From positions 9,176,001 through 9,240,000 of the forward strand of contig CM082587.2 of assembly GCA_040954595.2 (NCBI GenBank): a stretch of DNA of 64,000 nt. The letters run 5' to 3'. Positions 49,132-60,714 of this stretch are shown piece by piece. Under the pieces are notes generated by a model. It was not told the origin of the DNA. It was given only the letters and a program-made list of their open reading frames with translations, and did no database searches. Each line of letters starts with the position of its first letter. Within the stretch, counting starts at the first letter, position 1. Position numbers and translations under genes: made by a program. The DNA comes from Balanoglossus misakiensis (Eukaryota > Hemichordata).

Positions 49132-52100
49132 ATGGCGATCTCTGTTGCTGTCATATTCCTGACTGTTTTGACACTGGTCTGCTCACATACAAGTGTGCAC
49201 ACAGCACAAGTTGGTAAGTTGTACAGATTTTGACTTGGACAATTGTGAAAGTATTATTCAATTTGGCAGATTGTCCAAGAGTGGTGTGGCTTAAACTTTA
49301 AGTTGGTGGATTAGCCCTGGAGAAACACAAATCACTGTCACTAACAAATTAGACATGAAAACTGAAATATCCCTCTACCCAGAGGTAGTGCTGTGTTTAG
49401 ACTGTTTATCATACTAGCAGAGGCTGTTAAAATTGGGGGACGTGACGTGATAGCTTTGGCCTAGCTACAAGCATATAGACAGTAGAGGGGGGAAAGGGAG
49501 TCTACATCAGATCCATGTTTGAGTTTGACAATTTTATTTATATAATCATAGAATTGAAGTAGCCAAAGAACATCTGTCTAATGTTGCACATTTTAATACT
49601 GCTTCTTTCCAACATTTTGTCTACAGAAATGTGCGTTGTTGGCCCACAGCTGCACCGACCAATGGTTTTTACGTTTTTAAGTTTTAACTTATTCATTCAG
49701 TTACTGGTGCATAGAAGCTCGCGTTCAAATCTCAAAGACAGTAACCATGCGAGTTACTGTCTTTGGAAAAGATGATGCCATGATTATGATCATTACAATG
49801 TTTAATTCTCAGATCCATGCAGTAGTGTTCCTGATCCAAATGGTATATACCGACATGTGCGGTACTTACGTCGGGCTAATGCTGATGGTCAGTATCCCCA
49901 TGAATCATATGCAGAGGTCAGCTGCATTCCAGGAAGAATCTTTGCTGGTGATAATAGATTCCTGCAGTGTAACTTAGGAAGATGGCTTCCAGAGGGAGAG
50001 CTATGCATAGAAGGTTTGAAATATAATTGATTTATAAATAATTCTTAATGTATGGTCCTTCTGAAGCACTAATAATACAAATGTACTTGAATCTATGAGG
50101 TTTTATTGTTAAATGCCTGAAAAGTTTGACAGGAAATACATGGGTATTCTTGAAATGTTGTTTAGTATAATGTGGGTTGTATTTAAGTGCAGATGTTTCA
50201 GACATAGTAGCCAAATTGCCAAGACCATTTTACTGATAATTTTTGTTTGTCCCCTGCAGAACCTTGTCAACTGCCTCCTTTGCCAGATAATGCTGAATTC
50301 ACTTCATCGTACGAGGGGAGTATACCACCAAGAGAGTCTATTGGTTTTCGGTGCAGTGAGGGCTACAGCATGATTGGAGATGCATCTGTTGTCTGTAGAA
50401 GTGGAGAATGGCGGGGGCGATTGCCAGAGTGTACACCAGGTGAGATTCTGAGTGATATAGCTTACACTGTCACTCTGTAGTTGAATATTTATGAACCAAC
50501 CTGATCAAGGGCAGCTGATAATTAAAGCATATGAAACTAGTTTTGAATCCTGTAAAATATCTCTGATTAGCAGTGCATAAAAATGGTATTATGTTTTGTT
50601 TCAGCACCCTGTGCTATCATAGATGCTTCAGGCCGATTAAGAGTGAATTATGATGATGATGATCAAGATGGTTTGGCATATCTTCATGGAACAACTGCCA
50701 CATTTAGCTGTTCAAGTTCATCCTATGAAATAAGTGGTCTGGAACAAGTTGAATGTAGGCTTGGTGACTGGTCTGGTGAAATACCAGAATGTGTACCAGG
50801 TTTGTATTTTGACTTTACTACCATTTGCTTTCGCCATCGTAGTTGTGGCCCACTTGGATGACATTGGTAAATGAAAAAAATCAGTATTTTGATGACATTA
50901 GCCAAGCTAAGGTGTCCAGAACTTAATTCCATTTATGGTTGGATATCGTTGCACCAATATGTCAAATAATACATGTACTTAGTGTACTGAAACAAACATA
51001 TTTATTTCCAGCTTCTTGTCAGATAACACCAGATATTAGTCAAGATCATGGTGCTGTAAATACGGACAGTTCTAAAGTCAGTCATGGAGAATATGTTACA
51101 TATACTTGCAACGAGGGATATGAAATTGATGGAAGGCGTTTATCAAACTCTGTGAACATTCAGTGTTATTTGGGACGGTTGAGAGACAGTTTTCCTAACT
51201 GCATACCAGGTAAATGTTCACCATATATTTACTAGAAATGGGTTTATTGTATTCTTTGTGAACGCCAGTGGTGAAGAGGCAGGAGACATTCTTTGCAAAA
51301 GCCTTATCAATACTTGCTACAGTGTTTTGTCTTTAAACTTTGACAAGCGTATGATTCAAGGTTCGTGGACACGCTTAAGTGTATATACCTTTACTTCTAT
51401 TTCCATGGGTGAACCGGGATATTTTTATTCTTTTAGTTTAGTTTGGTTAGGGACTAAATATCCTGAGATAATGATGTCCCATCAGAGTCTAGTTCGGAAG
51501 TACTGGTCAATAAATGAAAAGTCAATGATGCCCATAGATAAGAGTCCGGCAATGAGTTCCAATTCTCTAGTATAGTTCAGAGTTCAATATTCATGTAACT
51601 ATCCGCCATGGTGTAATACACACTGTGACACATAAATAAATAAATGATTCATCATTCTCACAAATAAATTCTCGAAATAAAGTCTCACAAAATAGTTCAA
51701 TAGCAGGTTCTCTGACGCGAACAGGGAAACAGTTCACTCTGGTATAATCCATCAAATTCTGGTTTGGAAGTGATGGTCAATGTTATTTTTGAAATCGTTG
51801 ACATCCTTAGATAGCACAACATAGTCCGGTAATGAGTTCCATTCTTTAACAACGCGAACAGGGAAACAGTTCTTTCTTATGTCCAATCTAGCAAAGCTCT
51901 GGTGTAGTTTGGCAGTGTGACCTCTTGTAGGTGCATATAAGCATCTCTGTAATGACAAATTGCAGCTGTCAATGTTATTGATAATTTTATACACCTGCAA
52001 CATATCTCCACGGATCCGACGGGTTTCCAGTGTTGTTAAACGTAGAATATGCAACCTTTCAGTGTATGGTTTATCCTGAAGTCCGTCTATGTATTTGGTA

Positions 52101-55100
52101 ACTCTTCTTTGAACCTTTTCTAAAGCTATAATGTCCTTCTGTAACCATGGTGACCAACCTTGTGAGGCGTATTCCAAGTGGGGTCTGATGAACTGTTTAT
52201 ACAAACGAAGAATGATGCCCTTGGAGCGTAGTGTGAATGACCTTTTTATCATACCAAAGACTCTGTTGGCTTTTTTCACTGCCTCAGTACACTGTCTGCT
52301 GGGCTTAAGAGAATTATGGATTATTACACCAACATCCTTTTCTTCATCAACTGCAGTCAGGGTGATATCCCTCATAGTATACTGCAACTTGGGATTCTTA
52401 CAGCCCACATGCACAACTTTACATTTTGATACGTTGAATTCCATCAGCCATTTTTCAGACCACTCAACAAGATGATTCAAATCACTCTGCAGTTCTCCAT
52501 TATCCTTGATCAGAGGACCTACAGATTCCTTAATTTTCTGTTTGGATCTAATATATGAATAGAAAAGTCTGGGTTTGTCCTTCATATTTGTTACCAACAT
52601 AGATTCAAAGCTCCGCTTGGCTTCTTTAATCTTCCTAGTAGTTAAGTTCCTGTGTTGTTTATACTTTAGGTAATCTGTTTCATCATTGGAAATGCAGAAC
52701 CTCTTCCAGAGTTTGTGTTTCTTGCGTATAATATGCAGTGTTTCTCTAGCTAACCATTTGGGTTTATTCTTCCTTGGTCTTTTCCTCATAGGAATACATT
52801 CTTTCATTAGATCAACAACTGAATTTCTGAAGAAATCCCAGCAGTCATCAAGGGGAGCGGCAGTATCAGCGAGATGTTCATTCCAGTCAATTAGTCTCAG
52901 TTCACATTTAAGTCTCTCAAAATCAGCATTACGAATATCAGGAATAAGTACATCCTCCTGGCTGATAACTGACTCAATCTGGATCTCAAATTCAATTATC
53001 ACATGGTCACTGCGACCCAGATGACCCATCTGAGTACATTCACTGATCATGTTAGGCTCCGAAGAGAAAATCAAGTCTAAGCAGTTGTTAGCTCTAGTAG
53101 GAAAGTCCACGTTTTGTGTCAGGCAACAATCCTGTATACAATCCAAAAAAGCTTCTCCATGGCAGCCACTGCTAAGTTGGTTCCAGTCGATGTCCGGAAA
53201 ATTAAAGTCACCAACAATAACCATGTGCTGCGAAGACATTTCCATTAACATCTTTAAAAGTTTGTCATTGTTTTCCTGAGTGCTGTTTGGAGACCTATAT
53301 ATTGTGCTAAAAACCAGTGGAGTTGAGCTCGGAGTTAGCTGTATTGTGCACCATACTGAGTTTGAAAACGGATTGTCCTCCAGAATGTGCAATTCGTTTG
53401 TATCTAGGCCATCTTTGACATAAATCAGAACACCTCCACCCCTCCCTCCATGTGTGTCTTCTCTATCCTGTCTTAATATTGTGCTGTATCCTGGAATGGT
53501 CAGTTCAGAGTTATTAATATCACTGTGTGTCCACGATTCTGTTAAAGCAACTATATCAAAATTCTTCTCTGCTAACACAGCTTCCAGTTCGTCTCGTTTA
53601 TTCATAATACTCTGTACATTTGTGTACATACATTTTAATGTACTGTCTCTTCCATTACTGTCACGGCTGAGTTTAGAAGTGCTTGTAGTATTAGTGGTAT
53701 TTACAATGTTATCTGCACAGACACTCATGCTTGGATTTCTACTGGAATCGTCAATTGTATATACAAGTCTCTTCTTCCTCTTTTCATTACTATTTACAGT
53801 TTGGCATCTGCCCATCTTCATTACTTTTTTGCATCATGAGGTACTCTGGTAATTATCTTCCCTCTATAAATTTTTAAGTTCTCTTCCCCGTTCTCTTTTC
53901 TTCTCTTTAGTTCTGCTCTGAGCTGTCTATTAATTTCTCGTTCATGTTTGGTAAAGTCTGGTGTAATGTACACTTTCTGGTACTCAATGTTCTTACTATC
54001 TTTCAAGTTTATGGCCTTCTGCAGCACTTTGGAGCGAAACTGCTGGTTCTGGAATTCCACTCTGATAGGTCTTGCATAATTACCATCGTCTTGTTGTTTT
54101 CCCAGTCTCTGTGTCTGAAATCCCTCTTCTACTGTTAGACCGATATCTCTAAAAATATCTTTCACCACATCTTCGTCATCTCTGTCGGTGTCCTCCTTGC
54201 AATTCTTTATAATGACGTTAGCTCGTCGCTTCACTTTCTCTAGCTCCTCGTGGACGCCATCTTGAATCATACTTGGGATCTTTTCGGTATTTTCTTTTAA
54301 CTCTTCCACTGTAGTTTGCAAAGCCGTCACATCATTCTGCATATTATTTTGTCGCTGTTCCAAACTGGTAAGTTTAGCCATGATATTAGCCGCACAACTA
54401 TTACACTTGTTGCAGTACCAGTGTATCGGACTTTGACAACTATTACACTTGTTGCAGTACCAGTGTATCGGACTTTGATCGTGTTAGACCCTCACAGCCA
54501 ATATGGTGAAAGTACTTGCAAATTCCACATACTAGTGCAGCATCGCTTTCTTTAATCTCCTTCTTACACGTACCACATGCACAGTTCGCTACATCCTTGG
54601 TCCTTTCCGACCTTGACTTCGAAGATGCACTGCCACGCCTTGTCATCATGGGGGCCGCCATCTTGAATAGTGTTACGTTGTAGGTATCAGCGCTCACACA
54701 CTAAATCGTGTCGGGAGGCCTCCAATGACCATAAAAACTGAAGCTACTTGTCCAGGGGCATCAGGAAACACCAGCAGACACTACCATAACATTACATGTG
54801 AGATTCTTCGATAGAACCCATGAATAACTCTCAAAAACATCGGAGCACGTAAACAGCTTGACCAGCACAACCGCAGCGCCCTCAAAACTTCATGTCATTT
54901 TCCTGGTGAAGTGAATTTAAAGGGGGTTACTAGAATAGTTTTAAGTGACTGTGGTTGTGTTTTGATCTATAATAATGAAAAACATAATTAAAAGCTAAAC
55001 CTCTTCTCATTTCAGCATCATGTACTCTGCTACCTGCCGATGGACTTGATTATGTTAACCCACAAAGATCTTACCTTGAATCAAGAGAGAGAATTTTATT

Positions 55101-58100
55101 TACCTGTGCAGATGGTCTGGTACCTGACCCAGCAAATGAAGAAGTCACCTGTTTTGAGGGTTCATTCCTTCCAAACACACCAAGATGCAAACGTGGTATG
55201 TTTTCATCAAATGTATACCTCAATATTTGTACAACACATTCATTATTTATTTCGGATCTGCGTTCAGATCCAATGGCAACATTTTGTACCACAACTTTAT
55301 TTCTGAAATCCAAAATTGAGACTGAGGTTATCAGTTACAAAAACAATCTGACTCATAGAAAATATTTTCTGTTACAGCACCATGTCAACTTCCACAGTTG
55401 ACTCTACCTTTAATCATCAAAAGTCATCGTTATGTAGATTCTAGGTTGGTAGATGGTGAAACTGAAATAGAAATTGGATGCACAGATGGTTACATGCCAG
55501 TCAATGGAGACACAAACCAAATATGCCAAGATGGCAGATGGAGAGTGCCAGTTTCTAATCCTACCACAGACGCAAGGAATCCAGTTTGCCAACAGGGTTA
55601 GTACAATATTTGGTGGGATTTGATCACTCCTCTGAGGGAGAAACATTTTCAATAATGGCAAATTATACTGTTTTTGCACAATAAAAGCCAACTTCACAGG
55701 TTGATTGAATTCAGATGTACACCCAATGACCACTTATGTCTAACATTTATTTCACTGTATCTGTTTTCCAGTTGATGAACGTAGTTGTGAATGTCCTGAG
55801 ACCAATCATAATGTCATAATTTATTATGATAATAAGCAACTGGACAGCTGTTCATCTGGAATATTCCCGTCTGGGACAGTCATAACACAACGCTGCTCAG
55901 ATATTGGCAAATATATTCTGAGTGAAACACGTGGCGTATCGTCCATAACTAGAACATGCCATAACACTCAATGGACAGCTAATGTGGCTACATGTCGTAA
56001 GTATTTCTTACAGTTATAACTGACATTGACAGAAAGTCAGTACATGATCATGTAGTTATAATAATTGTAGTTAAATATAGGTCTTCTTTATAAATCTGTG
56101 TTATTATCATACATGTAGATGTAACTCTATGGTGGTTGCATCTTAACAATGGCTGATAAATAGTAATTAATGGCAAATTAGCTTGATAATTTATTGTTTC
56201 ATTTTCATTCAGAACGTTCAGTTGGAGAAATCACATGGGAAGGTGATTCTCCAAGAGAAGTCACAGAAGATGGTAGATTATTCGTTTATCCCTTAGAAGA
56301 TACACTTTTCTTTCTGGATTGTAGATCTCTATCACCTCGTGTCAGTCATCCTTTTCTGACTTGGTATAGAGGTAACAATCGCAAGTCTTCGTACAGCATA
56401 GGAAATGGATACCGACGGCTCAGATTCCGACCTCCAAAAAATAAACACTCTGGTACATACACCTGTTGGTATGGAAGTACAGCACAACATTATGTTACTT
56501 TGGAAATGCAAGGTATAACACATCAACTTTATCTCATGCCACAATTTTGATATGTTAATGTATAATTTCTTTATACAATATTTTGTGCTCAGTTCCATTG
56601 TGGTCTTGTGCATGCTTGTGGTTGCTACATGAGTTGTTTCGATAGGTCGGGATATGAATCCCGTAAACTACATGTCAATTACTTGTACAACATGCAATAC
56701 CACATATGAAACTGATGCATATGAAATGTTGGTGGTTCTTGTGTTGCTCTCTTATGCGGCCAAACAGTATTAGGTGCCTATTGGCTTACCAAATTGACTA
56801 ATTTCTTACATATAAATAATTTTACATGTTCAGATATCACTAGTCCATGAAATGGACCCATAGAGCCAAACTATCATTAAATCAGTTTGTTTCTCTTCTA
56901 GTTTTCAGGTAAGTTACTCTGACTCACTGACATATTTGTTGACTTGTTTCTTCTGCAGCGGTGCAATGTCCAGATGTTCCAGATTTAGCAAACGGGACCA
57001 TAGCGCCAGACCGCCATCCACTGAGTACAGGACCATTCATCCTTGGAGATAAAGTTTCGTTTTCGTGTGGTTATGGCTATCAACTTCATGGTGTTTCAAC
57101 CGTCACATGTACATACAGAGGGGAATGGTCTGACAGAATACCAACTTGTCAGCGTAAGTATTTTGTTATAAACAGAGGTGGTCAACTCAGATTGGATTCC
57201 ACATATCATTCATGTCTACAACCAATCATACAGTTCTTTGGCCTTCATTAAGGTACAATATGTGACACTCTGTGGGTTCAACTTCTCCATGCAAAAATAG
57301 ACTAATCCTTTGTACAATATGTGAACAATTTGTTGGATATGTTAATTGCCATCTGGATTGCAGGAAAGTATTTGATATAAGGATCAGTAATTATAAATTT
57401 GTTTGTATGTTGACAGCAAGCACCTGCCCTGACATTGATATTGATGCACCTGAAGATGGTTTTAAAACTCACAGCAGTAGCACAGTTGGAAGTAAGATTG
57501 AATTTTCTTGTAACCAAGGCTACATACTGGAAGGAGTGAATGAAATAGAATGTGGACCCAATTTCCGATGGTCAGATGGTGTTCCTACATGTAGGAGTAA
57601 GTATTCTATTCGACTTGAATGTTAGTTATTTCATAATTTGTACTTGTTACGTACACTACACATTGTACGTCATTGAAAGATATTTTGAACTGATTCTTCT
57701 TTTACCAAAATAGATGAGAATGAATGCGGCAACGTCATGTGTGAAGAGTGGGAAATATGCACAGATAGATCTGGTGTAAAAGAATGTGCCTGTCGACCAG
57801 CAAGTCATTGTGTAGAAGGTGATGATGAACATGTCTGTGGCACCGATGGCAGAACATATAGATCACTTTGTCGGTTAAATGCAATACGGTGTTTAGGGAG
57901 AGATGTTCAGAAGTCCTCAGATGGTGTCTGTTCTGGTGGTAAGTCATTTACTGTGCTCCAATTCAATACTTCTGGTCTAAATGTTTCAGTATAGTCCTTG
58001 CAGCAAATTTATAGCATACTGTATGCTGCACATATGCAGATGGTTCTTTTTTTCTTGTGAACTTGCTACAAGTTTGCTGCAAACTCCTTGCAGAAAACCT

Positions 58101-59299
58101 GCAGTAATGACTCATCAATCATTTGTATTTAGAGATTTTCTTATCTTGTCTGCAGGTACAGGACAACCAGGTAGTGATGAAACAGAGGAGAGCTCTGAAG
58201 AAACAGAAGGTACAGGTGCAATGCATATATTCCCAATATACAATAATTAATCATTAATCTGTTGCATTGTTCCCTTTGGTTATCTATCCAACATCATTCA
58301 GAAGTTCTTTGCGACTTATGACATCATGCAGTAGGTTTCTTCTGAGCCTGTTGTCTAAAGATAGATTTAAACATATGCATATTGTCTAACCAGCACATGT
58401 GTACATGTACTTTACTGTACATGTGTTCTTTGATGCTGCTGGCTTGGGTGGAATATGGTCACTATTAAAATGGAGGAATCACACTCATCTTCAATGTTGC
58501 CACACACATTTGAATCATAAAACTTTATGCATAAATGAGCATACCAGAAAACTAAATGCATCGTTGTTGTTTTCATTTTCCAGAGAGCTCAGTAGATGAA
58601 ACCTTTGTTGGTGGTGAAGAATGTACTCGATCATGTCCTCCAGATACAATTGAGATTGCCTGTGAGCGTGCAAGAGAGGGTCATAATTTTGGTAAGTTTC
58701 TAATCTTGGTTTTATTTTTATATGTGTTTGATGGAGCTAGTCATGCATTCAGGATAGTTTGTATATTACTAGGTCTGTATACACCTATATGTGAAACATT
58801 ATTCTTGGAAACGTCAATTCGAGGCTGATCAAACTCCCCCCCCCCCCCCAGCATCCATTCCATGGCAGATGTGCAAACTTTTTCTTTGACATTCATGCAA
58901 TCATATTATTTTTGTGTTATTTCTAATGTTTGGAAATTATAAAAATAAATTATATTAATACTCTTATTTCACATTGCTTTTCCCACAGTTCTCTTTGGTA
59001 ATCTCTCTCATGTGTTAGAAATGGAGGCAAACATATTTTACACCTTTGCAGTCAAGAGAAGCATTCCAATAGATGACAGACCCATTCAATTTGTAGAAGT
59101 TGTGCGAGGACCAGTACGGAGACAGAATGGATGTCAGTGTCCACAGATTGAAAACCGAGGGTCAGTCTATGTCATCTTTGGCACAATTGCAACAGATGGT
59201 ACAAGTCAGCTGCAGGTGGAAAGTCATAACTATGCAGCAGTGTTGAACAATGAAGAAATTACACGTCTAACAACAGTGTGCCCAGCTTTGTTCGAATAG
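49132..59299 (+). CDS. Secreted CCP-Ig-Kazal-NTR protein, copy B
   Basis: Fifteen exons splice in frame to 950 aa: 49132-49213, 49813-50013, 50260-50439, 50605-50799, 51012-51209, 55016-55195, 55378-55596, 55772-55996, 56213-56512, 56959-57153, 57417-57596, 57714-57938, 58156-58209, 58584-58691, 58989-59299. Order: signal peptide (1-27, VAVIFLTVLTLVC core), six CCP/sushi modules (28-418), a divergent CCP-like module (419-493), Ig (494-593, C...WYR...YTCWYG), two CCPs (594-718), follistatin/Kazal (719-793, VCGTDGRTYRSLC), acidic linker (794-811), NTR/C345C-like (812-950, CQCPQIENRGSVYVIFG). All internal exons are phase 1-1. These are the modules of complement regulators and terminal components, but no protease or MACPF domain is present. 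It is probably extracellular, and its function is unknown. The original first CCP exon is a ruin at 49627. Confidence 0.8.
49627..49775 (+). pseudogene. Ruined first CCP exon of copy B
   Basis: The acceptor and first 13 or so codons match exon 61297 of copy C (MCVVGP), but a 5-bp insertion shifts the frame. Then about 925 bp present in copy C are missing, which removes the rest of this exon and two following exons. The donor is lost, so splicing must skip it. Skipping keeps the frame because neighbouring exons are phase 1. Confidence 0.75.
51470..51744 (-). repeat. Degenerate copy of LINE 3' end
   Basis: Carries diverged, rearranged versions of sequences at the 3' end of the LINE next to it (for example GGTCAAT, AGTCCGGCAATGAGTTCCA, GCGAACAGGGAAACAGTTC). 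Confidence 0.55.
51752..53821 (-). CDS. LINE ORF2, endonuclease joined to C-terminus
   Basis: An open frame of 689 aa. Residues about 60-285 are an apurinic-type endonuclease: TNVQSIMNK, LTESWTHSD (Glu95), GDFNFPDIDW (204-213), SDHVIIEF (271-278). The linker up to about 444 (YSYIRSKQKIKESVGPLIKD) should lead into the reverse transcriptase. Instead it passes at GELQSD|LNHLVEW directly into the part that follows the YADD motif (KWLMEFNVSKCKVVHVG) and then the C-terminal domain (LEYASQGWSPW, EWNSLPDYVV). The whole catalytic palm is missing without loss of frame. The protein could cut DNA but not copy RNA, so mobility would need another element's polymerase. Confidence 0.85.
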   Translation of the reverse strand: MKMGRCQTVNSNEKRKKRLVYTIDDSSRNPSMSVCADNIVNTTNTTSTSKLSRDSNGRDSTLKCMYTNVQSIMNKRDELEAVLAEKNFDIVALTESWTHSDINNSELTIPGYSTILRQDREDTHGGRGGGVLIYVKDGLDTNELHILEDNPFSNSVWCTIQLTPSSTPLVFSTIYRSPNSTQENNDKLLKMLMEMSSQHMVIVGDFNFPDIDWNQLSSGCHGEAFLDCIQDCCLTQNVDFPTRANNCLDLIFSSEPNMISECTQMGHLGRSDHVIIEFEIQIESVISQEDVLIPDIRNADFERLKCELRLIDWNEHLADTAAPLDDCWDFFRNSVVDLMKECIPMRKRPRKNKPKWLARETLHIIRKKHKLWKRFCISNDETDYLKYKQHRNLTTRKIKEAKRSFESMLVTNMKDKPRLFYSYIRSKQKIKESVGPLIKDNGELQSDLNHLVEWSEKWLMEFNVSKCKVVHVGCKNPKLQYTMRDITLTAVDEEKDVGVIIHNSLKPSRQCTEAVKKANRVFGMIKRSFTLRSKGIILRLYKQFIRPHLEYASQGWSPWLQKDIIALEKVQRRVTKYIDGLQDKPYTERLHILRLTTLETRRIRGDMLQVYKIINNIDSCNLSLQRCLYAPTRGHTAKLHQSFARLDIRKNCFPVRVVKEWNSLPDYVVLSKDVNDFKNNIDHHFQTRI
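53821..54697 (-). pseudogene. LINE ORF1, PHD finger plus coiled coil, frameshifted
   Basis: The distal part, 54443-54697, encodes a PHD-like zinc finger (CGTCKKEIKE, CGICKYFHHIGCEGL). The proximal part, 53821-54381, encodes a coiled coil and an RNA-binding-like region (RRANVIIKNCKED). A 42-bp tandem duplication (54395 and 54437) repeats HWYCNKCNSC. Together with a frame change near 54480 it separates the two parts. PHD-bearing ORF1 proteins are known in the CR1/L2 group. Confidence 0.75.
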
Positions 59300-59510
59300 A
59301 ATTAGGTGCTCGCAAATTTCCTACTATTGCTCAGTCAGAATATTACACAGAGATGATATATTTTTCTGCCACCTGTACAAAACAGTTTGGCGAATATCAA
59401 AAGTTTTTTTAAAAACTGAGTTGTACAATTTAACCTTGAAATTAGCATGTCTGTCAGCCAGTGCAACAACACTCTTTAAACTGAAATGGATCATTCAGCC
59501 TCATTTATTG

Positions 59511-59571
59511 TAGTCTAGAATCTATCCGTTCGTAGTCGCATTCACCCTACGAACGGATAGATTCTAGACTA
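59511..59571. mobile_element. TAG...CTA palindromic element with 9-bp TSD
   Basis: Same insertion as at 47606 in copy A, with CATTTATTG on both sides (59502-59510, 59572-59580). It therefore predates the duplication of A and B. Confidence 0.88.
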
Positions 59572-60558
59572 CATTTATTGATGTTTGCTTCGCAAGTTAC
59601 TCACAGCTGAAGAAACATAAAAATTCAACCAGTTTTCCCAAATACAATGTAACTGTTTACAATATACATTTACTTAAACGATAAGTTGTATTTCAAAAAA
59701 GTTACCTGTATATAACCCACAACACACAGCTCACTGTAATAAAGCAACATTTATTCTTATTAATACAGTCTGTATTTTTAAGATCGCAATAGTCATGGCA
59801 TGACTCTGCAGTATCTCTGACAGTAAATATATGATACATTTATGAAAGACTGTGTACACCACTGATACAGATTTGCAAAACAGGAGAATCTGGAAGCATT
59901 GAAGAATTGGTCGGAAGAGTGCTCACTATAAGTTATAAGCATTACGTCATTTCTGGTGATAAAAAACCCTTTGCTATTCCCTCATTTGAAATTTGTTAGA
60001 GCGTGGTTCACTAATCAGGACCTGAAAATGAATTACAAGAAAGTGTTAAAGTATTTATAGATGTGAAATGGTACACACGTATAGACAGTCAGTAAGATCG
60101 TGTAGAATGCACAATTTTAATGTAGTGTCATATTTGTACGTATCACATATCTTTGATTGCAGTTGCTTGCAGTAGTTTCCTCACTTTGTTCTATCTGTCC
60201 CGTTGAGGGACCTTCTGCCATCAATAACATGTTCTTAACATACATGACATGTAAGCATGACAGAGCCAATTTCAAAGTAGTGTGGTGTTTATTGTGTCTG
60301 GGTGATAATGTAACTGTTTCCAGACAAAATATCAAGTAGACATGTTCATGGAGCTCAGTTTGGAGAAGGGGTTATTCTGAGGTTGTTGGATCAAATTTGA
60401 GGTCAGCTTAAATGCCTATTATAAACTTGTTTATTTTCACTTCCTGCTTTCTGATATATGAAAGCTCGTAAAATGAGAAGTACCAGATGGTGCAAGAGAT
60501 AGTATCAGGTTGTTGACTGCACTTCCTTATTTCCAAAAACATGAAACCGGATCTGTAT

Positions 60559-60627
60559 TAGTCTAGAATCTATCCGTTCGTAGTCGCGTAGAGTGAATGC
60601 GACTACGAACGGATAGATTCTAGACTA
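60559..60627. mobile_element. TAG...CTA palindromic element with 9-bp TSD, private to copy C
   Basis: 69 bp, stem about 30 bp (TAGTCTAGAATCTATCCG start, inverse end), the same sequence family as 59511. GATCTGTAT stands on both sides (60550-60558, 60628-60636). The paralogous place at 49045-49053 has one GATCTGTAT and no element, so it is an empty site. Confidence 0.92.
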
Positions 60628-60714
60628 GATCTGTATATATTGTGTCCATCCTTTATGGTGCCTTGATTAGAAGGGCAACTGCGACAGTACCGGTACGTTC
60701 TGATGATAGGTAGG

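Larger units (their letters stand above)
51745..54890 (-). mobile_element. CR1/L2-like LINE lacking its RT core
   Basis: A non-LTR element on the minus strand inside the copy B intron between exons 51012 and 55016. It has an ORF1 with a PHD-like finger and coiled coil, and an ORF2 with endonuclease and C-terminus. The outer limits are approximate. Confidence 0.8.
59300..60714. other. Intergenic between copies B and C
   Basis: Matches 47398-49131 apart from insertions. It contains the shared hairpin (59511), an AATAAA at 59738-59743, and the private hairpin at 60559. No other gene seen. Confidence 0.5.

Noticed and set aside
52131-53852. Several plus-strand frames of 76-132 aa
   Set aside because: Antisense to the LINE ORF2 on the minus strand.
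45143-56613. 93-aa minus frames opposite the Ig exons
   Set aside because: Antisense shadows of exons 45024 and 56213.
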